A stretch of 64,000 bases of DNA, from positions 186,001 through 250,000 of the forward strand of contig JALIZF010001475.1 of assembly GCA_029948255.1 (NCBI GenBank). The letters are read 5' to 3'. The notes under the pieces were generated by a model, which saw only the letters and a program-made list of their open reading frames with translations, made no database searches and was not told where the DNA came from. Of this stretch, positions 54,801 through 64,000 are shown piece by piece. Source of the stretch: Telmatactis stephensoni. Its lineage: Eukaryota; Cnidaria; Anthozoa; Actiniaria; Isophelliidae. How positions within the stretch are numbered: the first letter of the stretch is position 1; every line of letters begins with the position of its first letter. The translations under genes and the position numbers were made by a program.

Positions 54801-57800
54801 TATAATCTAAATAAGTATTAGGGCTGTACAAAGAAAGGTCCACAAACAATCTAACTGTTTGGTATAAGATCTATTTAGTGATCTGTCTGACAGCCATTTT
54901 TTGCTTTGATTATGCAATGTATAATCTGTTAAATGTATTTTATTACATAATAATAATAATGATGAACATTTATAAATTGCCTATCTAGAATCTGCTTTAG
55001 CTAGGCTCTTTACAAAAATCATATAATATGCATGGTAGACTGTGAGCATAGGATGGTGGGCTGCCGCAAAACGTACAGTCCATACCATGAAAATTAATTT
55101 AAAAATACACTACAAATTACTGTTTAAAATTACATTTAACAAACAATAAAATAAAAGTCCACTGATGCATGATGGCCATTGGCTCAGTTGAGCTTGTAGT
55201 TAAAGATTTCTATTTTATTAGAGAGTGCATGCAAGTAAGCATAAACCATGCATTATATTGTCATAAATTTCCGACCAAAAATTTGTTGGCCAATTAAACA
55301 AAGCAATCTGGCAAAACACATTGTTTTATTAAGGGTTGGCATATTAGAAATATATGTCAATGTTTTTAAACATTACATCCACCTACATGTATTGACTACA
55401 TGTATGTTACTAACACCATGCATACTTTTAGGGAGACGAACCTGACCCTCCTAAAGATTTTGAATCCAAGAAAAAACAACAACAACAAAAGATAATGGAT
55501 TTAAAGGTAATTATAATGAATATTTTAGTTTCCATATTTCTGACAATCATGAGATGATGTACACTGTAAAAAAAATAAAAATCTTAAAGCTAAAAATGAT
55601 TAATAATTAATAATAAAAAATGATTTAATAACCAAGCATTGCTTGATCATAATTCAGAATAATAAAATTAATGAAGTTCATCTTTTGATAGCATATCTTT
55701 AAATTTGTCTGCCATTGTAACAAGAAAGATTTAAAGGACGTATCATGACAAAAGCCTAGTTTTCATGAGCAACAGAAGCAGAAGTGGAAAACGTATATCC
55801 AAACTTAGTGTACAATGCATGAAATTTCAAGAGGTAAGGAAAGAAAGAAAAAAAGAAAGGAAGGAAGGAAGGGAAAGAAAGAAAGAAAGGAAGAGAAAAG
55901 AGAAAGAAATGAAAGAAAGAAAGAAAAGAAGGAAAGAAAGAAAGTGAGAAAGAAAAGAATGAAAGAGAGAAGGAAAAGAAAGAAAGAGAAAGAAAAGAAA
56001 GTCTAAAGAATTAAGGTAAGAGAGAAAGAGAAAGAAAGAAAGAAAAGAAAGAAAGAAAGAAGAGAAACTTAATTAAGAGAAAGAAAAAAGAAAGAGGAAG
56101 GAAGGGAAGGAAGGAAGAAAGAAAGGAAGAAAGAAAGAAAGGAAAGAAAGAATGAATGAATGAAAAAAAGAAAGTACTGAAATTACAGTAAAATTACTTG
56201 ATATATATTAGTTATGATTTTATTGTAAAATACAGGTGTAATGAAAATTGAGTAACAGGTGTAATATTGTCATTATACAATCTGTAAATTATAAACAATT
56301 TTGAGATGATGTCTGACATGTGTAACTCTAATCATTAAAATTCTAAAATTAATCTACAGTATATATAAATATTTATAGCCCTACCTCAGGACTTCTATTT
56401 ACATAAGGTTAAACTTTTTAGCATGTGTTTGGTTTTGTGTTTTTCTTCTCAACTGAGCAGAATATTTATTTTTCATAAAAAACCTGTGTTATTTTGCTTC
56501 TAAATTTTTTATCATTAAGTTAAAGAAAGTGAAAATGTTAAATTTAACAACCTATTTTTTATCACATTTACATGTATTGCTGTTTTCTAATAGTGTGCCT
56601 CCTACTGTTTATTAATTGCTTTGAATTCATAATTTGGTTGCCAAGCAACAAAAGCATTTATTCAAATTATAGATAGAATATTACCTAGCTGTCATCAACA
56701 AGACAGCATGTTTGAATAAATTAAATTCTCCTGTTTGTATTTCAAATAGTTCTTGTTTTTGAATCTAGTTTACATACACTATATACATGTCTCAACTTGA
56801 AATGATACAATTCCAGTCAGTTTAATATCAATTCTCTCAAGGGAATTAGATGTTTTTAGAGTTGTTTTGGTTATTCAAAATATACATGGTCATGTAATGA
56901 ATAAATCTGTGAGATTCAGGGACCAGGTAAGAATTTATCTTAAGCAAATGCTTCTTGTGTCAAGAGTATAAAATTAATGCTCTAACTTGTCTGACACAGA
57001 TGAAGCCTTATAATCTTAGTGACACCTTAGCAGAAACACCTCGTCCATGATTGTACAATGAAAATGATGTTAAATTAATAGGTATAACCCCTTTAAAGCT
57101 TTTCTAAAACCCATGACTGTCTTCACACTTATCTAAATATTCATTCATACATGCATCTACAGTTTGTCCATCAGTTTCTCCAGACTTCTATTTTATGATT
57201 ATTAGTTTTGCTACAAATTGAATGTGTTTAATTTATCTAGCTGGCTTATGGTTCAAAGAATACAATTATAGAATACATGTTTTTTGTCTTCACACAATTT
57301 GGAGTCATTGCATGTTTTCAGCTAAAATACACAAATATCAAAGCTTTATTTCTAGAACCAATGGGAAGATTAGTAAGGATTTTGATAGACATTTAACAAG
57401 AAAAACTAACGCAATGAGTTGGACGTTTCGATGACCTCCTGTCATCATTCTCAACAATAATCTATTGACAACTAGATCAAGCATGAATTAATTGAGAAAA
57501 TGGGAAAATGTTGAATATATAGTATAATTTCAAAAAATTCAGCTTCACTTATTTTTGATAAATAATTATGTGATATAACATTTTAGCTTTCTAGCCAAAT
57601 CTAATCTGGTAACTATAATTTTCCATCTTGTGATGCTGGAAGACATAATAAAATTATTTATAATTAAACTAAAGAAATGTAGTCGACCTGTATCTTCTTC
57701 GATCCCGATCATGAAACCTGCCAGAAAACTCCTTTCCTACATAAGGCTTTACATTTAACTACATGTATAAAAGTCTATCTTATCAGACATTTCATTATAC

Positions 57801-60800
57801 AGGCAAAAAATACGACTTATCTTATCTTAGACGTGATCAACTTAAATAAGATGCAATCCTTTTTGTTGAAATGACACTGTCTTAAAGTCCTTAGATGTAA
57901 AACAAAGTAACTGACAGCTCAGAGTTCACTGTTACCCACAAAGTCATGATCATCTCTTAGAATAAAGTGTTAATTATACAAAAGTGTCATATATATGTCC
58001 AGCAAAGAGATTAATGCCTAATTTTCAAGTTGTGTCTAAGAGAAGACTCATCTTTTCAATAATGCACCAGCCCTTTTGTCTACAATATAAATAAACATCT
58101 TTTTAATATGTGAAAGGAATGTTTCCCTGCGCATTCAATAGAACAATATAAGACTTAAGGTTACATGACATGTATTAATAATAACTTGAGTCATGCATGG
58201 ATGGATATATATACAATGATAACAACAGTGATCAAGCTCATTCAAGCGGGTTTCAATCAACCATGTTGGAAACGTTCAGACATCTTTAATTTATACGTAG
58301 TACACTGAACAAATACACTCTCTGATAATTGAAAGTTTTATTTTAAAACTTTACTAGCAGCATGGATTTGGGCTCGCAAAATTAAAGTCTTTCAAAATTT
58401 CAGTCAAACTTCATCAATCATGAGTCTTAAAGTCTTGGGATTTTAAAGTATTTGATACCCATGCAATGTGTATACAGAGTTACACTGTAAAGGCACTGAT
58501 GTTACACAGGTCAATTCACAACTACAACGATATTCCGTGCAACACTTGGTCAAATTGATAATTTTGCATTAAAAGCTTTAAAATTCATTTCAAACATTTG
58601 CAACTTGTTCACTAAGCAAAAATATTGCTAAAATAAGTTGCATTTTGTCTTTTCCATGACATAAACTTTACAGGCAACATTTGTTGTGCGGAAACCACTG
58701 ACAGTAATGTTGCGAATTGACCCGTGTAACATCACCTTAAGACTTGCTTTGGTAAACTTTATTTCATTTATATATATATATTATATGAATGAAAAAATGA
58801 AACAAATAAATATACACTGTATTAAGTAAAATGATACATAAATTTGTTAATAGTTTTAAACAATCATATGATTACCTGAGGCTCCCTCTTACATGACAGT
58901 ATAAAATGTATATTACAGAACTGTCTCTCAGATCTTTGAATTAGTATCATTCAATCTCTGTCAATAATTAAATTTCTTCTAAAAACTGTTTTATGATCGA
59001 TGATCAAGACAAGTGTTTTTTTATTTCTTTCAGTTCTTTGTTTTATTATTAATTTCAATTTTTTAAATTATTTGTTCTAGTCTCAAATCCAGAAAATATC
59101 AAGTCAACTTGAACCAGATGAGATTGAAGAGGACTATTTCAGGTAAATGTAATAATACTATCGAAAAAGTTCATTTACTGGATTTTTGAAACTGCTGTAA
59201 ATAATTGAATGTACATTTTCATTACCGGTACTATGTAAATATTTCTATGAAGATTTTTACAACTGTTGTCCATTAAATAAAAGCTGCACAGATATAATTA
59301 TATCCACATTTATAAAATAATTCATACAAAGTGTGCACTCTGATTGGTCAGGATTGGTGGAGAAGCATTCTCCATAACTCAACATAGCACGAAACGTCAC
59401 CATTGTCTTGAATATTTCATAAAAGAAATAGAATTAAACTTGGCAGCAGTGCTATGTTGAGTTATGGATTAAGCACTTGGAAATTGTTACACCTCGTGAA
59501 CTTCTCCTAAGTAAACACTTCTTTCGTCTTCTTACAATTCCTGCGTGCTTCCATAACTCAACATAGCACACTGCCTTGTTTTCTATTTCTACTGTACAGT
59601 AGTATTTCTCAGTTTATATAACAATCTGAGTACATGTACATTCTAAAGAAACCTTGACCAGGTTTTCATGATCAGCTGAGTGTGCAATTTGTACACTTGG
59701 AGATAATATAGTACATACAGCTGAACCTCCCATAAGCCGACACCCTTGGGACCAGAATAAAATATTGGTGTCTGCCGATGACAGGTACGTGTCCACTTAA
59801 GGGAGGTTAAAAATGTAGAGTTTGTTTGGAGAAGGGTCCAAGGGTTGCTGTCTGCTTATGGGTGGTATCTGCATGCTTATAAGAGGTGTTCATTATACAG
59901 TGGACGTTTGACTGTATACATTCAGTTTAGTTGATGATGAGCTTGTAATGGGGTTGGGTGCCATATGTAAGGAACTGGGCACAGTTGAAAATCATTTTAA
60001 CCCAGGATTAAGTGCTAATTGCCCTTTGAACAATTGAGCCCAGACCTTACAAGTCCCAGTCCCTCCAGGTGGTCACCATGGCAACCATATCACAGTCCAC
60101 CCCCTTGCATCTGTCACATTGAATATCCAATGGAAATTGACCAGTACCTACCTGGAAAGTACTTTTTACCATGACAAGGGAGAGGAGAGTGGGCAAGTGT
60201 TCTAGACCTGCTACAATCGATATCTGCTAATTGTTTGAAATGCAATGATCAGCAAAAGAGTCAAAGGCTTGATGACATGAATTTCAAGCCCCTGCAATGC
60301 TCATGGGTCCCCCCAACTGCTGCTGCTACTGGGACAGGACTGCTGGCTAGCATTGCTTAAACTTTAACCTTGCCTCATTTAAAATATATAGTTTACTTAT
60401 TAAAATAAATATCAGTCTGATTTCTGATTTCAAGGAAAGTGAAAAGTAATGAAGTAGAAGGCAGTGCAAGTGATTTAGACAGAGGTAATGACAAAGTGGC
60501 CATTGACGAAGATGGTGACGATGAGGACGAGGATGAGGATGATGCAGATGAACCTGATGATGATGATGCAGATGAAAATGAAAGGTACTAATATTTTCAG
60601 CTGGAAAGGTGATACTCTGGATGAATGCAACATTGTTGCTTAATTTAAATGTTGGTTTAGTGTTGGTAACAACATACAATTAAGAATAAGACAACTTCGA
60701 TTCTTGATACAGGTATTCTCAAGAATGCTAATTATTCAAAAAAAAACATTTATCAAGCAAAATGCTGATAGAGATTCAGTGTGATATTTCAACTTTATAC

Positions 60801-63800
60801 CTAAGTCGTTCTCAAACTAATGCTTGCAATTAATATGGGTACAAATAAAATCATTGTATTGTATTGTATTGTATTGTTTTGCAAGAAATTGATGGCATCA
60901 CAGTTGTGAGCTTTTGAAAATTAATTATTCAAAACCTTCAAAATTCACCACAACAATTCTGCACTAAGTCATCACAATGTGCCATGTCAGCCAACCTTTT
61001 CATGCAAGTTATATTAAGCAGTTTTAAAAGTTGCCATCTACAGTTTATGTAGTGTAATGTCACCTTAAAACAACTAGCCAGCAGTTTTCATATGACTATG
61101 AAAGCTGCACAGCACAGTTACAGTAGGAATTTTGAATGTTTTACATTGTATATTAGACAACATGGCACTCAGACACAGGCATCGCACATGTATGGCACGG
61201 TCTATTTCACAATCATATGGATTTACTGCTCTTGACTAGTAATGTACTTGTAGGCCACCTTTGCTCACCCAGAGTAATATTTAAATTTGTTGGTCACCTA
61301 TATCCAACAACATATAAATATTGTGATCCCCATTATTGGAGGTTTTGTTCTGTGGTTAGTCCCTGCCAATGACTTGACATGGCAAATGATCTTTACACTC
61401 AAAATTTCTATAGTCATGGATAAACATGAAACAGATTTTCACAGCTGTTATACCCATTTTTAGAAAATTGTAACCAATTTTATCAACTGGTTTCCAAGCT
61501 TAATGACCATCTTGAAACATTGCAATTAGTTGGTTTATGTGGGTAGACAGTACAGTTGTAGATACAATTATATGAAATGCCTGGAATTTTCTAGCTCAAT
61601 ATTGGCCCCAGTAGAGAAAATGTGAATAGTATTACATTTTAATGACTGTTCATGATTTTCAAATGCAAATATTTGGTTATATTTATTAAAATGTATGTCT
61701 ACATTTCATGCTTTGCAAATACCACACATTTTTATATTACAAGTATTAATTTTTTTATTTGAAACAAAATGCCTGCCAAGTATTGTACTAGCTATATGAA
61801 TTGTAAGTACATTTGTTATATACCAACTGTCAAAGTCAATTTTTTCCGTGCTCTGATTGGGCGAGAGCGCATCACGTGAACGTCAACAAATTTTGCTGTT
61901 TCCCCAGCAACAACTCTCAGCGGGCAACAGTGAGTTTTAGTTTTATTGACCGGTAATAACAAAACCGGAAGTTGATTGAGCTTTGAAGGCGCGTTTTTGG
62001 CGGCGCGCGTTTACAAATTCATTCATTCGGACGTGCTTGAGCATGAGGCAAAACTCGTGTTTATTGCCAAACTTTTAAGACCAATATACAACATTTATTC
62101 CGAGAAAAAGATGATAACCAACCAGGAATATCACCAAAAGAGCTGCAACAATTCTCCGAAAAACTATGTGTGAAAAAAGGTCAGTTTTGTGTGAATTTTG
62201 AGTAAAAACTTTAACTGTAGGCTGCAGCGACGTTTTGCTTTTTATTTTGTTCTTTGACAGTTGGTATACAACAAAACACTTATTGACTGGGACCTCGGGA
62301 AAGCAGTATGTTTTGTGGTCCCTCGACCGCCAATGTTTCCCTCGGCTCCGCCTCGGGAAACATTGGCGGTCTCGGGACTGCAAAACATACATGTACTGTT
62401 TCCCTCGGTCCCAGTCAATAAGTGTTAAATGTACAACCTGTATTTTAATTATATTTTTGTTCGGTTTTTTTTTTTTTTTGTCTAGTGAGGATGATGAAGA
62501 TGAAACTGAAGAAGATACATGGACAGACCAACCTGCCAACACTGTCATGGTAAAAAATTCCTTTTAACTGACTCATTTGTCTTTGCCTGAAATGATTTCA
62601 TGTACAAAATATAGTACACAAGTCGCTATAATAATAAGAAGAATGTAAGAACATACCACTGCTACCAAGACCCATGATAACAGTTGTCATATCATCTGAG
62701 GTAACATCATCTGAGATGACCATTGTTGCAAAGCTGACCCTAGTCTCCCTCGCAGCCGTGTTTAGCCTCGTCACGCAACGCTCCCTCGGAGCTCCGAGGG
62801 AGCGTTGCGTGACAAGGCTAAACACGGCTGCGAGGGAGACCAAGCTGACCCATATACTAGCAGATGTCACATGACATGAGATGACATCATCTGAGATCAC
62901 TGGCCATTGCTGCAAAAAGCCATTAGATCATGTCATATCATCTGAGATGACTATAAAGTCCTTTGGACAAGTATTAAAACTCCTGAACTTGTAATGTTAA
63001 AGATTAAGTTCTGAAGGGCATTTTTGTTTCTCAGTTACTCACTAAGTGGACGTTGTTCGTTTTTTGTTTTTTTTTTTGTTTTTGTTTTTTTGTTTTGATT
63101 TGTTTTGTTTTGTTTTGTTTTTGTTTTATAAAAATACTCTAATTATGAATCCCTACTGCTGAGTGATATCTTACTCAGCGAGAGCTGTATTTGTCTTACA
63201 AGGAGCTCATAGTATTATGGTTCTCTTAGGTTAAACAAGTAGAAGCCCTTAGTGACTTTCCTGGGGAACAGCCAGATGATCTTTCATTTAAAAAGGGAGA
63301 AATACTCACGATTCTTGATCCAAGGTATGGTCCGTATTAAATACTGCATGAATTTCCTTCTCCCTTCCTCTCTCCTCCCTTCCTCCCTCCCTCCCTTCCT
63401 TCCTCTCTCCTCCCTTCCTCCCTTCCTCCCTTCTTCTCTTCATAGACCTTCACGGAGTTACCAGAATTCATTACGATTCAGCGCACGCAAGCGAGGTCAG
63501 GATAAAAAATATTAAAGCAAGCCATAGATATACTAAAACAATTCAGCAGAAAATGAGTGTAGTACCTTCAAATTGCGATAAACGTACACAAGAAGGGCTG
63601 AAAGGAAATTCTCTAAGTAAACGTTGATACTACTTCTAAAATTACATAACCAACGTTTTTCGCGTAAAAATGCAAGAATTTCCGATGTATGTCATCATTT
63701 CTAAAGATATTATTACCCTGACCTCGCTTTCGCGCGCTGAATCATGAAACTTGGGAAAGGTCCATTCTGTCCTTCCTTCATGTCCCTTCCATGCATCCAT

Positions 63801-64000
63801 CTTTCCTTCCTGTTCCTTACTTCTTGTCCCTTCCTTTCCTCCTTTCTCTCTCCCTCCCTTTCTAACTTTCCCCGCCCTTCCTCCCTCCCTTCCTCCTTCG
63901 AAAACTCCCTCCCTCGAAACTCCTTCCCACTCTCCATCCCCATCTCAATCTTACCATCACTCCACCATCATTTGACAAGTAAATTCATTATTTATTCAGG
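51717..64000 (+). CDS. NPHP1: Nephrocystin-1-like protein, 5' part (8 exons, continues past window)
   Basis: Coding exons are 51717-51803, 52008-52078, 54727-54787, 55432-55506, 59081-59142, 60435-60584, 62486-62549 and 63230-63324, then probably from 64000 on. All phases match (0, 2, 0, 0, 2, 2, 0, 2), giving 221 codons. Order: an N-terminal heptad-rich coiled coil (about residues 1-120), a strongly acidic D/E stretch (about 135-185), then the start of an SH3 domain (VEALSDFPGEQPDDLSFKKG then EILTIL). This coiled coil, acidic, SH3 order is that of nephrocystin-1, a ciliary transition-zone adaptor, whose SH3 also has a DLxFKKGEILxxI core. The nephrocystin homology domain would follow beyond the window. 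TAA lies in frame two codons before the ATG, supporting the start. Other SH3 adaptors with acidic linkers are a weaker alternative. Confidence 0.8.
52008..52078 (+). CDS. NPHP1: NPHP1-like exon 2
   Basis: 71 bp, phase 0 in and 2 out, encoding VDEFRLHVLENSISSPERAR and NFK. The donor is GTAAGG. Confidence 0.75.
52262..53130 (-). repeat. SINE copy split by an inserted element
   Basis: 52262-52311 (TTTAAAGTGTCCAATGTCTT ... TTGCACACTAGT) and 53039-53130 (ACTAATTTAGGGGACGCTGT ... TTTCAGCTCACT) together match the SINE body at 36060-36200 and 35113-35200. They are separated by the element at 52312-53038. Confidence 0.7.
52312..53038. mobile_element. 727-bp inverted-repeat element inside a SINE
   Basis: The left end CCAGTTTCCATTATTACTAG then AGACCGCTGAGCTTCCTGAC pairs with GTCAGGAAAATCAGTGGTCT then CTAGTAATAGAAATTGG. 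The flanks ACTAGT and ACTAAT look like a target duplication with one change. An inner hairpin of ATTTATCTAGATAAAT units lies at 52660-52770. Confidence 0.75.
54058..54328. mobile_element. MITE with TATAxAGCTATTTCAAAAAACGT ends
   Basis: ATATACAGCTATTTCAAAAA then ACGTTGAATACTGCATTCTG at the left; CAGTATTCAAAGTTTTTTGA then AATAGCTGTATAT at the right. Arms of about 60 bp. It lies in NPHP1-like intron 2. Confidence 0.85.
54532..54692. mobile_element. 160-bp palindrome 34 bp before NPHP1-like exon 3
   Basis: AAATCGCACGATCTTCTCGT then ACAATTCAGAATTAATAG at the left; the complement ends GATCGTGCGATTT at 54692. The flank at 54420-54530 has ATTACTCGATTCTGATTGGA and a second weaker inverted pair (ATACACTAT / ATAGTGTAT). 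Confidence 0.8.
54727..54787 (+). CDS. NPHP1: NPHP1-like exon 3
   Basis: 61 bp encoding CSRLSSQIDSLFGQVNELNK, a clear coiled-coil heptad pattern. The donor is GTAAGT. Confidence 0.78.
55432..55506 (+). CDS. NPHP1: NPHP1-like exon 4
   Basis: 75 bp, phase 0-0, encoding GDEPDPPKDFESKKKQQQQK and IMDLK. Confidence 0.78.
55815..56170. repeat. (GAAA)n / (GGAA)n purine microsatellite
   Basis: About 350 bp of almost pure purine on the plus strand (AAAG, AAGG and AGAAA units) inside NPHP1-like intron 4. The Lys/Glu-rich ORFs across it are artefacts. Confidence 0.95.
56171..59080. other. NPHP1-like intron 4, remainder
   Basis: AT-rich with no exon-like ORF in phase and no repeat boundary I could define. 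Confidence 0.4.
59081..59142 (+). CDS. NPHP1: NPHP1-like exon 5
   Basis: 62 bp encoding SQIQKISSQLEPDEIEEDYF, the end of the coiled coil. Confidence 0.78.
59313..59575. repeat. CCATAACTCAACATAGCAC inverted triplet
   Basis: CCATAACTCAACATAGCAC lies near 59371 and 59551, with its complement GTGCTATGTTGAGTTATGG near 59449. Likely two partly overlapping MITE copies. Confidence 0.65.
59716..59928. mobile_element. pogo/Tigger-like MITE
   Basis: TACAGCTGAACCTCCCATAA then GCCGACACCCTTGGGACC at the left; TACAGTGGACGTTTGACTGTA at the right. Internal TTAAGGGAGG and CTTATAAGAGGTGTTC are inverted relatives of the ends. Confidence 0.65.
60435..60584 (+). CDS. NPHP1: NPHP1-like exon 6 (acidic region)
   Basis: 150 bp, phase 2 in and 2 out, encoding KVKSNEVEGSASDLDRGNDK then a run of Asp/Glu (GDDEDEDEDDADEPDDDDAD). 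In human NPHP1 the equivalent stretch is Glu-rich; here Asp dominates. Confidence 0.8.
61819..62268. mobile_element. 450-bp MITE with TATACCAACTGTCAAAG ends
   Basis: A perfect 17-bp terminal inverted repeat TATACCAACTGTCAAAG with its complement CTTTGACAGTTGGTATA. The TA at each end suggests TA-targeted insertion. It contains CGGCGCGCG near 62000 and the usual GATTGGGCGAGAGCGC word. Confidence 0.85.
62275..62426. mobile_element. 152-bp palindromic MITE (AACACTTATTGACTGGGACC)
   Basis: AACACTTATTGACTGGGACC pairs with GGTCCCAGTCAATAAGTGTT. Inside, CCGCCAATGTTTCCCTCGGC pairs with the CGAGGGAAACATTGGCGG word. Confidence 0.85.
62486..62549 (+). CDS. NPHP1: NPHP1-like exon 7
   Basis: 64 bp encoding EDDEDETEEDTWTDQPANTV then M, finishing the acidic region. 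The acceptor tract is a long T-run directly after a cluster of MITEs. Confidence 0.78.
62743..62840. mobile_element. 98-bp almost perfect palindrome with AAGCTGACCC flanks
   Basis: GTCTCCCTCGCAGCCGTGTT then TAGCCTCGTCACGCAACGCT at the left; its complement ends at 62840. One base differs (CGTCAC against TGTCAC). AAGCTGACCC occurs at 62731-62740 and 62842-62851, an insertion duplication of about 10 bp. Confidence 0.85.
63060..63132. repeat. (TTTTG)n microsatellite
   Basis: T-rich pentamers about 100 bp upstream of NPHP1-like exon 8. Confidence 0.9.
63230..63324 (+). CDS. NPHP1: NPHP1-like exon 8 (first half of SH3)
   Basis: 95 bp encoding VKQVEALSDFPGEQPDDLSF then KKGEILTILDP. The ALxDF start and the LSFKKGEIL core are diagnostic of SH3 domains. 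The exon ends before the WW motif, which must be on the next exon. Confidence 0.85.
63350..63960. repeat. Two (CCTT)n tracts around an inverted pair
   Basis: 63354-63440 and 63765-63915 are pyrimidine microsatellites on the same strand. Between them GATTCAGCGCACGCAAGCGA then GGTCAGG (63472-63498) pairs with CCTGACCTCGCTTTCGCGCG then CTGAATC (63717-63743). Confidence 0.8.
63998..64000 (+). other. NPHP1: Probable acceptor of the next NPHP1-like exon at the window edge
   Basis: TTTATTCAG|G ends the window. The AG is at 63998-63999 and one G follows. Exon 8 stops in phase 2 with AG, so AG+G would give Arg. Confidence 0.4.

Noticed and set aside
55765..56006. Lys/Glu-rich ORFs
   Set aside because: Translation of the purine microsatellite in NPHP1-like intron 4; no splice sites in phase with the neighbouring exons.
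60347..60679. His/Leu-rich ORF on the minus strand
   Set aside because: It is the antisense of the acidic coding exon 60435-60584.

Overview
The window is animal nuclear DNA. It is AT-rich and intron-rich, with GT-AG introns whose phases fit from exon to exon, and it is full of small inverted-repeat transposons. The domain repertoire (thrombospondin type 1 modules, many SRCR domains joined to furin-like cysteine repeats and Ig domains, a single-exon class A GPCR, a nephrocystin-1 homologue) points to a marine invertebrate. I infer an anthozoan cnidarian, possibly a stony coral. That is inference only: no species-specific marker was identified.

Layout. (1) 823-3328, + strand: the 3' end of a gene for a secreted or extracellular protein with three TSP1-type exons and a C-terminal cysteine-containing domain; its 5' end lies left of the window. 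(2) 3.4-13.5 kb: no convincing host gene, many MITEs, and a LINE fragment. (3) 13539-14597, - strand: an intact single-exon class A GPCR of 352 aa. (4) 14.6-32 kb: a repeat-dense region. It holds a 1.13 kb near-perfect hairpin (19832-20958), a 4.3 kb foldback-like element with long inverted arms and inverted satellite arrays (21732-26021), a hAT-like MITE family with poly-G/poly-C ends (six copies, two with perfect 8-bp duplications), and a nest of elements at 27.0-28.5 kb. (5) 32187-51117, - strand: one gene that I could assemble completely. Its 15 coding exons total 5889 bp with every junction in phase, giving 1962 aa: signal peptide, six SRCR domains separated by furin-like cysteine-rich repeats, four Ig domains, one transmembrane helix and a short tail. 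(6) 51717 to the window end, + strand: the 5' part of a nephrocystin-1 (NPHP1)-like gene, eight exons and 221 codons (coiled coil, acidic stretch, first half of an SH3 domain), continuing past the right edge.

The SRCR receptor gene and the NPHP1-like gene are head to head, with start codons 599 bp apart, so they probably share a promoter region. A small unrecognised ORF (51251-51442) lies between them. The introns of both genes carry MITEs, SINEs and microsatellites, including hairpins within a few hundred bases of exons.

The most unusual material is repetitive: the foldback element whose two satellite arrays are diverged inverted copies of one dyad-containing monomer, with a 6-monomer higher-order repeat in one arm; the 1.13 kb hairpin with arms above 99% identical; and several nested insertions whose target duplications can be read directly.
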